From Salipiger bermudensis (GTDB lineage Bacteria; Pseudomonadota; Alphaproteobacteria; Rhodobacterales; Rhodobacteraceae): a stretch of DNA of 64,000 bases. This document shows positions 28,433 through 38,189 of the stretch, one piece after another. Below the pieces are notes generated by a model. The model saw only the letters and a program-made list of their open reading frames with translations, was not told the DNA's origin and did not search any database. A program made the position numbers and the translations under genes. Every line of letters begins with the position of its first letter. The stretch's first letter is position 1. The stretch is from the NCBI RefSeq assembly GCF_020171625.1, contig NZ_JAIUZY010000003.1, positions 496,001 to 560,000 of the forward strand, written 5' to 3'.

Positions 28433-29677
28433 TCAGTCGAAATACTCGCTGGTCACCATGCGATGGATCTCGCGACGCACCATCTTGCGGACGTTGCGGG
28501 TGATGCGCTCACCGAGCGCGCCCTGTAGCTCCTGACGGATGGTCTCGGTCACCAGATCACGCAGCATCTCTTCATCGAACAGATCCACCGGCGCGGGCAG
28601 CGCATCGCCATGCTCGGGCACCGCCAGATCGGGAAGATGCCGGGAGGCCGCCGGCACGTCATGCCGGTCCGCACCTCTCCAGATCGGCCCCTCGAGCACC
28701 AGCGCATCCGAGCACGCAGCGGACGCGGCGCCGACCTCGTTCGGCGTATGGTCCTGCCATTCCAGAGGCTTCTGCGGGCGGTGGACAAAGGCCGCGCGGA
28801 CGGTGTCGACGCTGTGCGCCGCATCGTCGGACATCTGCCCGACCGTCGCGGTGGACGCATCCTCCTGCGCCTCCGCCTCCTCGGCCTTGTGACGCGCGAT
28901 CATGGCCTCGAGCGCTGCGATCTTCTGCGCGAGACTGGCCTCCCCGTCGCGCGCGTTCTCGCCGACCGTGTCATGCAGGTGCGCAGACATCTCGGGCAGT
29001 TCGGGCTCCGGCAGCGGCGCCTCGGCAGTGGGAATGCCGTCATCGGCGGCGCCGCGACCCTCGTCATCGGCACCCCGGCCTTGCGGCCCGGTCGCAGCCT
29101 CTTGCGTCCGCGCGGGTCTGGAGCGTGCGAATTTGGGGCGCGCCTCGGTCTCGGAGGCCAGCGCCCGTGCCAGCTCTTCCTCGACCAGCTTGCCGAGCAG
29201 GGTGGAGGTATCGAAGGACGGCTCATCGCCGCCGTCGTCGTAGATCTCTTCGAACTCCTCGTCCGAGGCGGGCAGCCCAAGCGTCAGGCGGCGCGCAGAC
29301 GCGGCGGGGGCCAGCGGTTCAGCGTCAGCACGGGGCGCGCCAGGCTGCTTCTCGGGCGACGACTCGTCTGTCGGCGCGCGATGCAGGCGGAAGGGCACCG
29401 CCGCGGTCTCGCGCGCATCAGCGGCGGGGGAGGATGCGGGGCCTCGCTCGGCCAGCGCGAGGTCTTCGGAGGCATGACGCACTGTCGAGGGTTTGTCCGC
29501 CGCCGGAGACGGCGCGGTACGATCCTCGGGCACGCGCAGCGCCGGGGTCAGGACCAGCCGGTCAAGCTTCCCCTGCCCGCTCTGCGGGGCGGATTTCTCA
29601 CGTGCATCATCGGCGACGAGTCGCCTGATGGAGGACAGCACGTCCTCGATTTCCACATTCGTCACGGGATCGGACAT
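28433..29677 (-). CDS. PopZ-like (DUF2497-type) acidic protein
   Basis: The protein has 414 residues. A short N-terminal helix (VEDVLSSIRRLV-like, residues 10-25) precedes about 330 residues of acidic, Pro/Ala-rich disordered sequence. A C-terminal helical oligomerisation block ends in RNVRKMVRREIHRMVTSEYFD. This layout matches PopZ, the alphaproteobacterial polar organiser, whose gene is often beside tolC/valS. Here the next gene is not valS. Identity is inferred from architecture and location. Confidence 0.65.
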   Translation of the reverse strand: MSDPVTNVEIEDVLSSIRRLVADDAREKSAPQSGQGKLDRLVLTPALRVPEDRTAPSPAADKPSTVRHASEDLALAERGPASSPAADARETAAVPFRLHRAPTDESSPEKQPGAPRADAEPLAPAASARRLTLGLPASDEEFEEIYDDGGDEPSFDTSTLLGKLVEEELARALASETEARPKFARSRPARTQEAATGPQGRGADDEGRGAADDGIPTAEAPLPEPELPEMSAHLHDTVGENARDGEASLAQKIAALEAMIARHKAEEAEAQEDASTATVGQMSDDAAHSVDTVRAAFVHRPQKPLEWQDHTPNEVGAASAACSDALVLEGPIWRGADRHDVPAASRHLPDLAVPEHGDALPAPVDLFDEEMLRDLVTETIRQELQGALGERITRNVRKMVRREIHRMVTSEYFD

Positions 29678-29746
29678 TCATCTTCCACTCTTGCCTCACG
29701 GAAACTCTACCGCGACGGACGATTCCAGACAACAGATGCAAAATGC

Positions 29747-31153
29747 CTAGTTTTTTCCGAGGGCACGAAGGACACGGTCGAGGTCCTCGCCCTGCCGGGA
29801 CGTGACGGGGGCGGTTTTCACGAGGTCGAAATAGACGGACGGATCGTAGCGCGGCACGTCGAGCCCGAGCCGATCAACCGTGAGCTGGCCGATCGAGGCG
29901 AGCACCGCATAGGCCGCGATCGTCTCATCGACCTCGGCCGAAATCTGCGCCGCCCGCGCGTCGAGAAGCTCCTGCTCGGCATCGAGCACGTCGAGCGTGG
30001 TCCGCGCGCCAAGCGCGGCCTCCTCGCGGATGCCCTCGAATGCGACGCTTGCGGCGCGCACCTGTTCGCGCGTGGAGACGATGGACGCCTGCGCGATGCG
30101 CAGCCGGGCGTAGGCGCTGCCGACCGATTGCTCGATCTGCTGGCCGGCGGTGTAGAGCTGCGCGCGCGAGGCATCGCGGTTCGCCATCGCCTGACGCACG
30201 CCCGACGACAGCCCCCCGCCCTGATAGATCGGACCGCTCAGGCCGAGCGTCACGGAGCCGCCCTCGCTGGCATAGGGCGAATCGAAGGTGCCGCTCATGC
30301 CCCAGCGCCCCTCGAGATTGACCGTCGGCTTCATCTGCGCCTTGGCGATGGCGATGGCGATGTCGCTGCCCGCGACGACGTGGCGAAGCTGCACGATGTC
30401 GGGGTGCTCGCGCAGCGCCTGCGCCTTGGCTGTCGCGGGATCGGCCGGCAGGCGCGGCAGGCCGCCGGGGGGCTGCGGGTTGTCGGGATAGCGCCCGACC
30501 ACCGCGTTGTAGACCTCGCGATTGACCGCGAGCGTGCCCTCGGCAGCGGCCAGCAGGCTGCGGGCGGCAGCCAGCCGTGCCTCGGCGGCGGCCACGTCGG
30601 TGCGGGTGACCTCTCCGACCTCGAAGCGGTCCCGCGCGGCCTGCAGCTCTTCGCCGATCACCCGCACGTTGTTGCGGCGCAACTGCACCGTCTCGAGGGC
30701 GCGGCGGACCTCCATGAAGGCGGAAACACCGTCGTAGAGCACCTGTTGCTCAACCCCGACCAGCCCGGCCCTCGCGGCCAGCACCGCCTCGCGGGTGGCA
30801 TCGAGGTTCAGCACCCGCGCGCCGCCGGCATAAAGCACGAGCGTGGCCACGAGGTTGGCGCTGGCGGTGTTGGTGGCGTAGTCGACCCAGATCCCGCCGG
30901 TCGACGCCGCGTTCTGGGCGCCGTAGTTGCGGGTGACGCTGCCGGTCCAGCTGATGACGGGACGCAGCGCGGCCACGGCCTGTGCGACGTCTTCGTCTGC
31001 TGCGCGCAGCACGGCGCGGTTCTGGTCGAGAAGGCCACTGGTGGTGTAGGCGCCCGAGAGCGCACTGGCGAGCGTCTCGGCCGCGACCGGTGCCGACATC
31101 GCTGCCGCGAGGCAGACGCCGGCTAGCATCCCAAGAACGGACTTGCGCGCCAT
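29747..31153 (-). CDS. tolC: TolC family outer membrane efflux protein
   Basis: The protein is 468 residues from the ATG at 31153 with a signal peptide (MARKSVLGMLAGVCLAAAMSAPVAAE). Two homologous coiled-coil/beta-barrel halves of the OEP family can be seen, including the TSGLLDQNRAVLRAADEDV start and the VGEVTRTDVAAAEARLAAA repeat. It forms the outer-membrane duct for efflux and type I secretion. It lies 34 bp downstream of pcm. Confidence 0.94.
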   Translation of the reverse strand: MARKSVLGMLAGVCLAAAMSAPVAAETLASALSGAYTTSGLLDQNRAVLRAADEDVAQAVAALRPVISWTGSVTRNYGAQNAASTGGIWVDYATNTASANLVATLVLYAGGARVLNLDATREAVLAARAGLVGVEQQVLYDGVSAFMEVRRALETVQLRRNNVRVIGEELQAARDRFEVGEVTRTDVAAAEARLAAARSLLAAAEGTLAVNREVYNAVVGRYPDNPQPPGGLPRLPADPATAKAQALREHPDIVQLRHVVAGSDIAIAIAKAQMKPTVNLEGRWGMSGTFDSPYASEGGSVTLGLSGPIYQGGGLSSGVRQAMANRDASRAQLYTAGQQIEQSVGSAYARLRIAQASIVSTREQVRAASVAFEGIREEAALGARTTLDVLDAEQELLDARAAQISAEVDETIAAYAVLASIGQLTVDRLGLDVPRYDPSVYFDLVKTAPVTSRQGEDLDRVLRALGKN

Positions 31154-31187
31154 CTGCCCCCTTCCAGACCTACATACCGCGGGCGCT

Positions 31188-31838
31188 TCAGAGAACGAAG
31201 GCGTCCCGTTTTTCAAAACCGGGCAAGACCGGCGCACTTGCGTTGAAAGCGAAGCGCCAGGTGATTGCACCGTCGATCTTCCATCCGACCCGGACCGTTC
31301 CGAGCGCGCCGTCCATGAACAGGCACACGATGCGTCCGCCATCCTTGAGTTGATCCGTGATCGCCTCGGGAAGCTGCGCCACCCCGCCCTCGATCACGAT
31401 GGCATCGTAAGGGCCATGCTCGGCGGCACCCTCGGCGAGCGCGCCTTCGTGGAACACCACGTTGTCGCCATGCTCGACAAGCAGGCTCTGCGCCTCGGCG
31501 GTGAAGGTCTCGTCATCCTCGACCGCGACGACCGCCTCCGCGATGCGGGCGATCACCGCCGAGGAGTAGCCGAAGCCGGCGCCGATATCGAGCACGAGGT
31601 CGTCGTTGTCGATGTTCACGGCGTCGAGCATCTTGGCCAGCGTCCGCGGCTCGAGCACCACCCGGTCCTTGGCCAGACGCACGTTGCGACCGGCATAGGC
31701 GGCTTCCTTCTCGGACGCGGGCACGAAGGCCTCGCGCGGGATGCGGAGCATGGCGTCGATGATCGGGAACTTGGTGACGTCCGAGGGCCGGACCTGCGTA
31801 TCCACCATCATGCGGCGGCGCGTGGCGAAATCGGTCAT
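31188..31838 (-). CDS. pcm: Protein-L-isoaspartate O-methyltransferase
   Basis: The protein is 216 residues from the ATG at 31838. AdoMet motif I is [18 protein letters not shown]; the isoaspartyl-recognition start [15 protein letters not shown] and the [13 protein letters not shown] post-motif agree. It repairs isoaspartyl damage. Gene order pcm-tolC-popZ-like is common in this clade. Confidence 0.92.
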   Translation of the reverse strand: MTDFATRRRMMVDTQVRPSDVTKFPIIDAMLRIPREAFVPASEKEAAYAGRNVRLAKDRVVLEPRTLAKMLDAVNIDNDDLVLDIGAGFGYSSAVIARIAEAVVAVEDDETFTAEAQSLLVEHGDNVVFHEGALAEGAAEHGPYDAIVIEGGVAQLPEAITDQLKDGGRIVCLFMDGALGTVRVGWKIDGAITWRFAFNASAPVLPGFEKRDAFVL

Positions 31839-31931
31839 CCGCGAAACTCTTCCGTTCAGTATGGTCAAGGACGGTTCTGCCACACTTGCTTCGGTGCCGC
31901 AATGTCGGAAGAGGTCGCATTTGCAGCAACG

Positions 31932-31960
31932 AAAAAGGGCGCCCGCAGCGGGGCGCCCCT
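31932..31960 (-). terminator. Terminator after yqjE-like gene
   Basis: An 8-bp self-complementary stem (GGGCGCCC twice) with a 6-nt loop; on the minus strand the stem is followed by TTTTTC. Confidence 0.8.
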
Positions 31961-31984
31961 TCATTCGTCGGACGTCATGTCCTG

Positions 31985-32329
31985 TCAGTCGTCGTCTTCA
32001 TCGCTACGCCGGCCACCTGCGGCGGAGCCTGCCGCGCGTCCGGCGAGGAAGGCTTCGAGCAGGCTGGCGAGGCTCGCGGCCGGCGTCACCGGGGGCGGAG
32101 GCGCGGCCACCCGCGGGCGGTTCCCCATCAAGAACAGGATCAGCGCAATCGCGAGATAGATCCCACCCACGATCAGCAGTGCGGTCTGCGGATCGTAGGT
32201 TTCTGCCAATGCAACAAGCCCGGCACGGGTAAAGTAGACCGCCGACACGATCACCGCGATCAGCGCGAGCGCGCCAAAGACGATGCGGCGGATGGCGAGA
32301 CGCAGCCGAAGCTCGAGCGCGTAGAACAT
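31985..32329 (-). CDS. YqjE-like (phage-holin-family) membrane protein
   Basis: The protein has 114 residues with two membrane helices (about 16-38 and 48-68). The C-terminal half is Pro/Ala/Gly-rich and ends in Asp/Glu residues. It follows a YqjD-like gene with a 9-bp gap; the pair parallels E. coli yqjD-yqjE. Confidence 0.75.
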   Translation of the reverse strand: MFYALELRLRLAIRRIVFGALALIAVIVSAVYFTRAGLVALAETYDPQTALLIVGGIYLAIALILFLMGNRPRVAAPPPPVTPAASLASLLEAFLAGRAAGSAAGGRRSDEDDD

Positions 32330-32338
32330 AAGCGGATC

Positions 32339-32698
32339 TTACCTCCGCGAGTTCAGGTAGCCCATCAGGAAGCCGGCGGCAGCCGCGATGCCCACCGCCT
32401 GCAGCGGCGTCGCACGGATCTGGCCAATGGCCTGATCTTCGAAATCCGCCACGCGGCGGCCGGCCTCATGCAGCATCTCTTCGCCCTGCCCGCGCAGGTC
32501 GTCCGCCTTGGCTTTGGCCTTGGCCTTGGCTTCACGGCCGCGACGGCTGCCGATGTCGCCGACCATCTCGGTCAGGGCCGACAGGTCATTGCGGAGGGTT
32601 GCGATCTGATCGCTCAGCGCGTCGAGATCGCGCTCTTTGCTGCTGGTGCCGGTCGAAGCGGTGGCGCCGGTCGGGGTTTGTGCGGTGGAGTTCGCCAT
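32339..32698 (-). CDS. YqjD/ElaB-like DUF883 protein
   Basis: The protein is 119 residues from the ATG at 32698. Heptad-rich soluble part (about 25-95, with KAKAKAKAD) and a C-terminal transmembrane helix (AVGIAAAAGFLMGYL) match DUF883 proteins, inner-membrane-anchored ribosome-binding factors in E. coli. Confidence 0.82.
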   Translation of the reverse strand: MANSTAQTPTGATASTGTSSKERDLDALSDQIATLRNDLSALTEMVGDIGSRRGREAKAKAKAKADDLRGQGEEMLHEAGRRVADFEDQAIGQIRATPLQAVGIAAAAGFLMGYLNSRR

Positions 32699-32812
32699 TG
32701 TCCTGAATCCCTTAATCAGTATGTCCTTTGACAAGTCAACGAGCGACTTCGACAAAGGTTCCGACACATCGCGAGGATTTGAGCGGCACATCCTACGTCA
32801 TGGAAACCGGGC

Positions 32813-33490
32813 TCAGAATTCGCTCCAGAGCCCGATTTTCAGAGAGGCTGCCTCGTTGGTGAACTTGTAGGCGCCGCCGAGCTCGAGAAAGAGCCCGCGG
32901 TTGAGGTCGATCACATGCGACGGCGCGATCGAGAGGCTGTCGTCGCCGCCGGTGGGCGCGGCATACTGCAGCTGCACGAGCGACAACGATCCGGACGCGT
33001 GGTTGAGCCCGACCGTGGCGTCGATCTTGCCCTCCTCGGAGCCATCGCCCCGGAACGCATACGTGCTTTCGACCCCGGCCCAGGCACTTCCGAGCCCGGT
33101 TTCGAACCCGCGTCCCCAGGACAGGCCGGGGCGCAGCACGCCATAGATCTCGTCCTCGATCTCGATGGCACCGACCGCCAGTTCCGCCGAGATCCACGTC
33201 CCGGCATCGGTCGAGAGCAGCGGGTTGCGCAGGAAGAGGAGCCCCGTGAGGTCTCCCGAGCCGTCGCTCCGTCCGGCGTCGATGCCGAAGGTCAGCCGTT
33301 CGGTCACGCCATGTTCGTAATACAGCGACGAATAGTTGCGATCCGTCGTCTCGTTGATCTGGAACTGGTAGGAATAGGACAGGAAGGATTGCCCTTCGGC
33401 CCGCGGCCAAGCAGCGGCCCCGGCCTGCATTGCCGACATCACCAGCAAACCCAGTGCGCCCGGCAATACGCCCCGCCGAACCTCAGCCAT
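32813..33490 (-). CDS. Outer-membrane beta-barrel protein, last gene of polysaccharide operon
   Basis: The protein is 225 residues from the ATG at 33490, overlapping the receiver stop by 8 bp. It has a cleavable signal (about 1-27) and an alternating hydrophobic/aromatic pattern ending in GLWSEF, a C-terminal phenylalanine typical of outer-membrane barrels. It may be the export pore or a modifying barrel of the polysaccharide system; no porin family was recognised. Confidence 0.7.
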   Translation of the reverse strand: MAEVRRGVLPGALGLLVMSAMQAGAAAWPRAEGQSFLSYSYQFQINETTDRNYSSLYYEHGVTERLTFGIDAGRSDGSGDLTGLLFLRNPLLSTDAGTWISAELAVGAIEIEDEIYGVLRPGLSWGRGFETGLGSAWAGVESTYAFRGDGSEEGKIDATVGLNHASGSLSLVQLQYAAPTGGDDSLSIAPSHVIDLNRGLFLELGGAYKFTNEAASLKIGLWSEF

Positions 33491-33851
33491 TGGCGTGAAC
33501 CCCGCGCAGCACCTCGGCCAGCGACAGCGGATCGAACGGCTTGGACAGGACCTCGGTGGCACCGGCCTCGCGCAGGTCTTCGTTGGCGACCGCATCGGAC
33601 TTGGCGGTGCACATCAGCACCGGCTTGTCCGCGTTGGCCGGATCGCTGCGCACCGCCCGCAAGAGCTGGCGACCGTCGGGCGGCGGCATCATCAGGTCGA
33701 AAACGAACATGTCGTAGCGGCCGCTGGCAATCTCGCCCATGGCGGCCTCGCCGGACGTCACCGCCGTCAGCTCGATGTCATCCTCGCCGTCGAGCGCGAG
33801 CTCGACCAGCGTGACGATGTCGGTTTCGTTGTCGACGAATAGAACTTTCAC
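33483..33851 (-). CDS. Single-domain response regulator (receiver)
   Basis: The protein has 122 residues and no output domain. Phosphoacceptor D52 is in VFDLMMPPPDG; the acidic pocket (VDNE) and Lys in SKPFDP are present. It overlaps the sensor kinase gene by 4 bp and is probably a phosphorelay shuttle between kinase and Hpt (CheY/Spo0F-like). Confidence 0.9.
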   Translation of the reverse strand: MKVLFVDNETDIVTLVELALDGEDDIELTAVTSGEAAMGEIASGRYDMFVFDLMMPPPDGRQLLRAVRSDPANADKPVLMCTAKSDAVANEDLREAGATEVLSKPFDPLSLAEVLRGVHANG

Positions 33852-35812
33852 TCCGCGGCACTCCGTTGCTCGATCTGCGCCAGCGGCAGACGCACGATGA
33901 AGGTGGACCCATGAGGCTGATCGCCAAGGGCTTCATCCCGATGTACGCTCTCCAGCGACAAAGTCCCACCCATGCGCTCGACAAGTTCGCGGGAAATCGC
34001 CAAACCGAGCCCGGTTCCGCTGGCCTGCGTGTCCGGGCCATGGGCGGGCTTGGCGAAGCGCTCGAAGATCGCGTCCTGAGCGGCGGCGAGAATGCCGACC
34101 CCGTGGTCGCGCACCTTGATCATAACCTCGCCATCGGCCACCGCGCTCGAGACCTCGACGCTGTCCCCTTTCGGCGAGTATTTCACCGCGTTGGAGATCA
34201 GGTTGTCCATCACCTGCTGCATCCGTTGCGGATCGACATGCACGTGGGCGGAGGTGTCCGGCAGCTCGAGCAACAGCCCGACGCCGAACCCGTCGGCATA
34301 GCCCTGCATGTTGGTCACTGCCTCGCGCGGGATGTCGTTGGCGCGCACCGTCTCGAGGGTCACGTCGAGCCGGCCCTGGTCCATCGCCTGAAGCGTCAGG
34401 ATATCATTGACCAGCATCATCAGCCGGTTGGCGTTGCGCTCTGCCAGATCGAGCAGCTGACGCGCCTTCGGCGGCAGCTCATTGCTGAAGCGCGCACTAA
34501 GCAGCCGCATGGCGCCGTTGAGCGAGGTCAGGGGCGTGCGCAGCTCGTGGTTCACCGTCTCGACAAAGACCGTGCGCGCCCGGATCAGCCGCTCTTCGGC
34601 CGACACGTCGGTCAGCACGCAGTAAAGCGTGTGTCCCTCGACGGCCTCCACCCGGCTCACCTTGCAGCGGATCTCACGACCGATGACCCCGTCCTTGCTG
34701 CCGGCATCGGGGACGAAGATAAACGAGGTGCTGTCGGCCAGATGCTCGAAATCGACCGGCGCGCTGGCCCGGAACCGCTCGACCGCGTCTTCGGCATTGT
34801 CGACGCCGAACAGTTCCTGCGCGCGCAGGTTCGAGGTCCTGAATTCTCCCAGCGCATCGAAGACGATGATACCGTCCTCCACGTTCTGGAAGATCGCCTG
34901 AAACTGCTTCGCCGCCTGCTTCGCATTCCAGGCCTCGTGCTCGGTCTGCGCGAGGCTCACGCGCAGTGCCAGCATCCGGCGATGTGCCAGGATCGCGGCG
35001 TAGAGCGCCAGCGCCGAGAGCAGTGCGTAGACCGCGGTAAAGGCCACCGCCCGCAGCAGGAAGCTGCGGATCACCACCGAGCGCGGCAGCGCCATCACGG
35101 TCTCCAGCCCGGTGCCCTCGATGGGCGAGGACACGGAGACGAGCCGGGTCTCGGCGAGTTCATCGAACCCTTCGGAACTGAAGGCGGCGGTGCCATCGAT
35201 CGCGCGGATATCGACCAGCATCTCTGGGTCGAAGCGCGTCTCTTCCAGCAATCGGCGGAAGTAGCCGGACTCGAGCGAAGACGCCATCACGCCGGCAATC
35301 TCCCCGGTCTCGGAAATGATCGGCCAGGCGATCGGGGTCACGCGCCGTCCGCTGACCGCCGAATTCAACGGCGCGCCGATCACGTAGCCGTTGCCGCCCC
35401 CGTCGAGCGTGCCCTGAAAATAGTCCCGATTATCGAGGTACAGGCCGAGAAAGCCCTCGATCGAGGCCCAGCGCACCGCCCCGTCATGGTCCAAGACCAA
35501 CATCGCCGAGATCTGGTCGACATCCTCGACGAACTGCCGCAGCTCGTCACCGAACTCGGCTTCAAGCGCTGGGACCTGGTAGAGGTTGAAGTCGCCCAGC
35601 CGGACGGTCATCGCCTCCGCGCGAACGGTGGCGAGCTCGAGCGCGCCGAGGAAATGCTGATTGAAGAGGTCGGCGACATGGCTCAGGCGGACCTCGCCCT
35701 CGCGCAAGGTGCGTTCGTAATCGTAATGCAGGAAGAACAGCAGCGTGGCTCCGCTTGTCAGGACAAGCGCAGAAAAGCTGCTTCGGAAGCCGCGGGCGAG
35801 TCGGTTGGGCAT
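33848..35812 (-). CDS. Membrane sensor histidine kinase (Cache-PAS-HisKA-HATPase)
   Basis: The protein is 654 residues from the ATG at 35812. TM1 about 12-30, periplasmic Cache-like sensor about 31-250, TM2 about 251-276. A PAS-like region (about 305-405) precedes HisKA with phosphoacceptor H422 (VNHELRTPLTS). The ATPase boxes are DNLISNAVKY, DHGVGI and GTGLGLAI. It stands between the two receivers of the operon and is the likely phosphodonor to both. Confidence 0.92.
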   Translation of the reverse strand: MPNRLARGFRSSFSALVLTSGATLLFFLHYDYERTLREGEVRLSHVADLFNQHFLGALELATVRAEAMTVRLGDFNLYQVPALEAEFGDELRQFVEDVDQISAMLVLDHDGAVRWASIEGFLGLYLDNRDYFQGTLDGGGNGYVIGAPLNSAVSGRRVTPIAWPIISETGEIAGVMASSLESGYFRRLLEETRFDPEMLVDIRAIDGTAAFSSEGFDELAETRLVSVSSPIEGTGLETVMALPRSVVIRSFLLRAVAFTAVYALLSALALYAAILAHRRMLALRVSLAQTEHEAWNAKQAAKQFQAIFQNVEDGIIVFDALGEFRTSNLRAQELFGVDNAEDAVERFRASAPVDFEHLADSTSFIFVPDAGSKDGVIGREIRCKVSRVEAVEGHTLYCVLTDVSAEERLIRARTVFVETVNHELRTPLTSLNGAMRLLSARFSNELPPKARQLLDLAERNANRLMMLVNDILTLQAMDQGRLDVTLETVRANDIPREAVTNMQGYADGFGVGLLLELPDTSAHVHVDPQRMQQVMDNLISNAVKYSPKGDSVEVSSAVADGEVMIKVRDHGVGILAAAQDAIFERFAKPAHGPDTQASGTGLGLAISRELVERMGGTLSLESVHRDEALGDQPHGSTFIVRLPLAQIEQRSAAE

Positions 35813-35825
35813 GACCTGTCGCTCC

Positions 35826-36767
35826 CTACTGGTTCCGCCGGCCGGCACCCGCGACCTTGATGCCATTGCCGCCCTTCTGGCCCTGCTCCTCGAGCGCGCC
35901 GAACGCCTTGCCAAGCGCCTCGGACACGGTTCCGGCAGAGCCCGGCAGCGCGACCCCGACACTCACGCCCGGCACCGCGCCCTTGAGCTTGCCCGGCATC
36001 GTTTCCAGCGCCCGCTTCACCGACATCGCGAGGTCGCGCACATCCGCGAGCAGCGCATCGTCGTCGTGCACGAGGGATGCGCCGCAGAAGGTATCGCCTT
36101 CCCAATGCGCCAGCATGTTGCCCGCCGGCATCCGCACCTGCGCCAGCACCTCGGCCACCGCGGCAAGGATCTCCTGCCGCTCGCGGGAGCTGAAATCGAC
36201 GGTGTTGCGCGCCGTGGCGTCGACAGACAGCGCGAAGACACCAAGCGAGTCGAGCCGGTCGTCGCCCAGCTGGGCAAGCGCGTCCTGCAGCGCGTCGCGA
36301 TCGGACAGCAGACCCGGCAGCGAGAACTGAGAGCTCGTCCGGCGCGACGCGCGCGTGCTGCGCGGACCAGACTTGCGCCGGTCGAGCTCGGCCTTGAGGC
36401 GCAGCTGCGCCCGTAGGCGGGCTTGGAACTCGATGCGGTCGAACGGCTTGGTCAGGTAATCGTTGGCCCCCGCCATGAAGGCCCGCGACAGCGTGCCCTT
36501 GTCCTCGCGGCTGGTGAGCATAACGATCGGCACATCGCGCCACTTGTCGAGCGCCCGGATCCGCGCACAAAGCTCGACCCCGTCCATTTCCGGCATCATC
36601 ACGTCGAGCAGCACCAGATCGGCGGCGACCTCGTCGGCCGTCATGCTTTCGAGCGCCTCTTTCGGGTTCCCGAAGAAAGAGACGTCATGATAGCCGAAAT
36701 CAGCCAGCGTCGCCTTGATCAGCTCTCGCGCGATCTCGGAGTCGTCGACCGCGATAAACTTGCGCAC
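35826..36767 (-). CDS. Receiver domain fused to degenerate GGDEF domain
   Basis: The protein has 313 residues from a GTG start with AGGAG upstream. Receiver about 1-120 with phosphoacceptor D55 and K107 (TKPFD). The C-terminal region (about 150-305) has a GGDEF-like fold pattern, but the signature reads EGDTF (residues 223-227). It is therefore probably not an active diguanylate cyclase but a c-di-GMP/GTP-sensing or protein-interaction module. The start follows the preceding stop directly (TAA GTG). Confidence 0.82.
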   Translation of the reverse strand: MRKFIAVDDSEIARELIKATLADFGYHDVSFFGNPKEALESMTADEVAADLVLLDVMMPEMDGVELCARIRALDKWRDVPIVMLTSREDKGTLSRAFMAGANDYLTKPFDRIEFQARLRAQLRLKAELDRRKSGPRSTRASRRTSSQFSLPGLLSDRDALQDALAQLGDDRLDSLGVFALSVDATARNTVDFSSRERQEILAAVAEVLAQVRMPAGNMLAHWEGDTFCGASLVHDDDALLADVRDLAMSVKRALETMPGKLKGAVPGVSVGVALPGSAGTVSEALGKAFGALEEQGQKGGNGIKVAGAGRRNQ

Positions 36768-38189
36768 TTAGGTGTCTCCTGCTCTGTTCACACGGTAAAC
36801 CATCCAGTTCTCCGAGTTATATACGAGATCGAATCTCGAATCCTTGTTATTCTTCAGTCTTGGTAGCGCTCGCAACAGCCGGTCGCGGACAACCGGTGCG
36901 TTTTCGTCCACGCCGACGACCACGAACTCCCCGGCCGGGCGGCCTCCGAACAGCACCCGATCGTACGCCGGATCGCCCGCCGCGATGAAGTTGCGCGCAT
37001 GTCCAAGCGCCGCGACGAGATCCGGATGGCGCTCGACATCCGCGAACACCTGCTCCCGGTCGCGCAGGAAGGCGGCAACGGGGGCAGCCTCTTGCACGGG
37101 GTTCGTCACCGTCCCACCGCGCGCGGCCTGCAGCCAGGCCCGGCTTTCGGGCCCGCCGAGCGCGCCCATCGCCCAGCCACCCAGCGCCGCCGAGACCAGC
37201 AGCAGCGCGGTCAGAGGCAGCGCGCGCAGCGCCGAGCGCGGCCACCAGCGCGCCGCCACTGGGATCGCGCCGAGCGCAGGCGCGGCCACCAGCACCGGGT
37301 CGGGCTGCACCGGGTAGACGCGGTTCAGCAGCGCCATGCCCGCCAGCGTCAGCACGATGCCGGCCAGCGGCATCGAGAAGCGCGCCTGCGGCAACAGCCG
37401 CAGGATCACCATCAGCGGCACCGGCAGGAGGCAGAGGATCGCGACGAAGGTGGCGTCGGCCCATGCGATGTCGGGCGACAGCATCTGCACCGCGAAGAAA
37501 TCGGTCTTCAGAACCGCGCTGATGAAGAACAGCGACAGCACCGCGGCGACCACCGGAAAGAACATTGACACCAGATAGCCCCAGGGCGAGACCATCATCA
37601 GGCTCGGACGCGCTGCCAGCACCAGCGCCGGCAGCGTCGCCAGCGCGAAGAGCACGCCCAGTTCGTGCGACATGGTCGCGATCAGGAGCGCCAGTCCCAC
37701 CTTCATCATGTCCGGCGCGGTGCCGAACAGGCGGATGTTCACAAGCCCCCTGAAGAAGAGCCACGCGCCAAGGATGAGGAACATCATGCTCGGCCCGTCG
37801 CTCAGGGCGCGCAGGAAGATCGGGTTCAGCAACAGCAGCAGCACCACGAGCGCCGCCGAGACACGGTCATAGGCCGCCCGGTTGAGAAGGTTGTGGTACC
37901 ACGCCACCGCCAGCAGCCCTCCGACCGCCGCGCTCAGCACATGCGGCAGCGGGATGCCCGTGCCACCGCTCAGCCACTGCATCACCAGCACGATGGCGAA
38001 GGGCAGCGGGGGGAAGAAGGCGTCGGTGGCCCGAAACACCGCCGGCCCGTCGGTGAGGACGATGGCCTTGGCCCACATCTGGATGGTGGCGGAGGAGAGG
38101 AAGCCATGCCCCTCGACCCAGGCGATGGGCAGCAGCATCGCCGCGCTGACCAGCAGCCAAAGGGCGATTTTCCAGACCAGTTCCCTCAC
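36768..38189 (-). CDS. Polytopic membrane protein (GT39/PMT-like, or polymerase-like)
   Basis: The protein is 473 residues from a GTG start overlapping the glycosyltransferase stop (GTGA). About ten hydrophobic segments cover residues 5-350, followed by a soluble C-terminal domain of about 120 residues. An early acidic loop (ATDAFFPPLPF) resembles the periplasmic acidic loop of GT-C enzymes, but no definite motif pair is visible. It may modify, polymerise or move the polysaccharide; function is inferred from position. Confidence 0.7.
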   Translation of the reverse strand: MRELVWKIALWLLVSAAMLLPIAWVEGHGFLSSATIQMWAKAIVLTDGPAVFRATDAFFPPLPFAIVLVMQWLSGGTGIPLPHVLSAAVGGLLAVAWYHNLLNRAAYDRVSAALVVLLLLLNPIFLRALSDGPSMMFLILGAWLFFRGLVNIRLFGTAPDMMKVGLALLIATMSHELGVLFALATLPALVLAARPSLMMVSPWGYLVSMFFPVVAAVLSLFFISAVLKTDFFAVQMLSPDIAWADATFVAILCLLPVPLMVILRLLPQARFSMPLAGIVLTLAGMALLNRVYPVQPDPVLVAAPALGAIPVAARWWPRSALRALPLTALLLVSAALGGWAMGALGGPESRAWLQAARGGTVTNPVQEAAPVAAFLRDREQVFADVERHPDLVAALGHARNFIAAGDPAYDRVLFGGRPAGEFVVVGVDENAPVVRDRLLRALPRLKNNKDSRFDLVYNSENWMVYRVNRAGDT

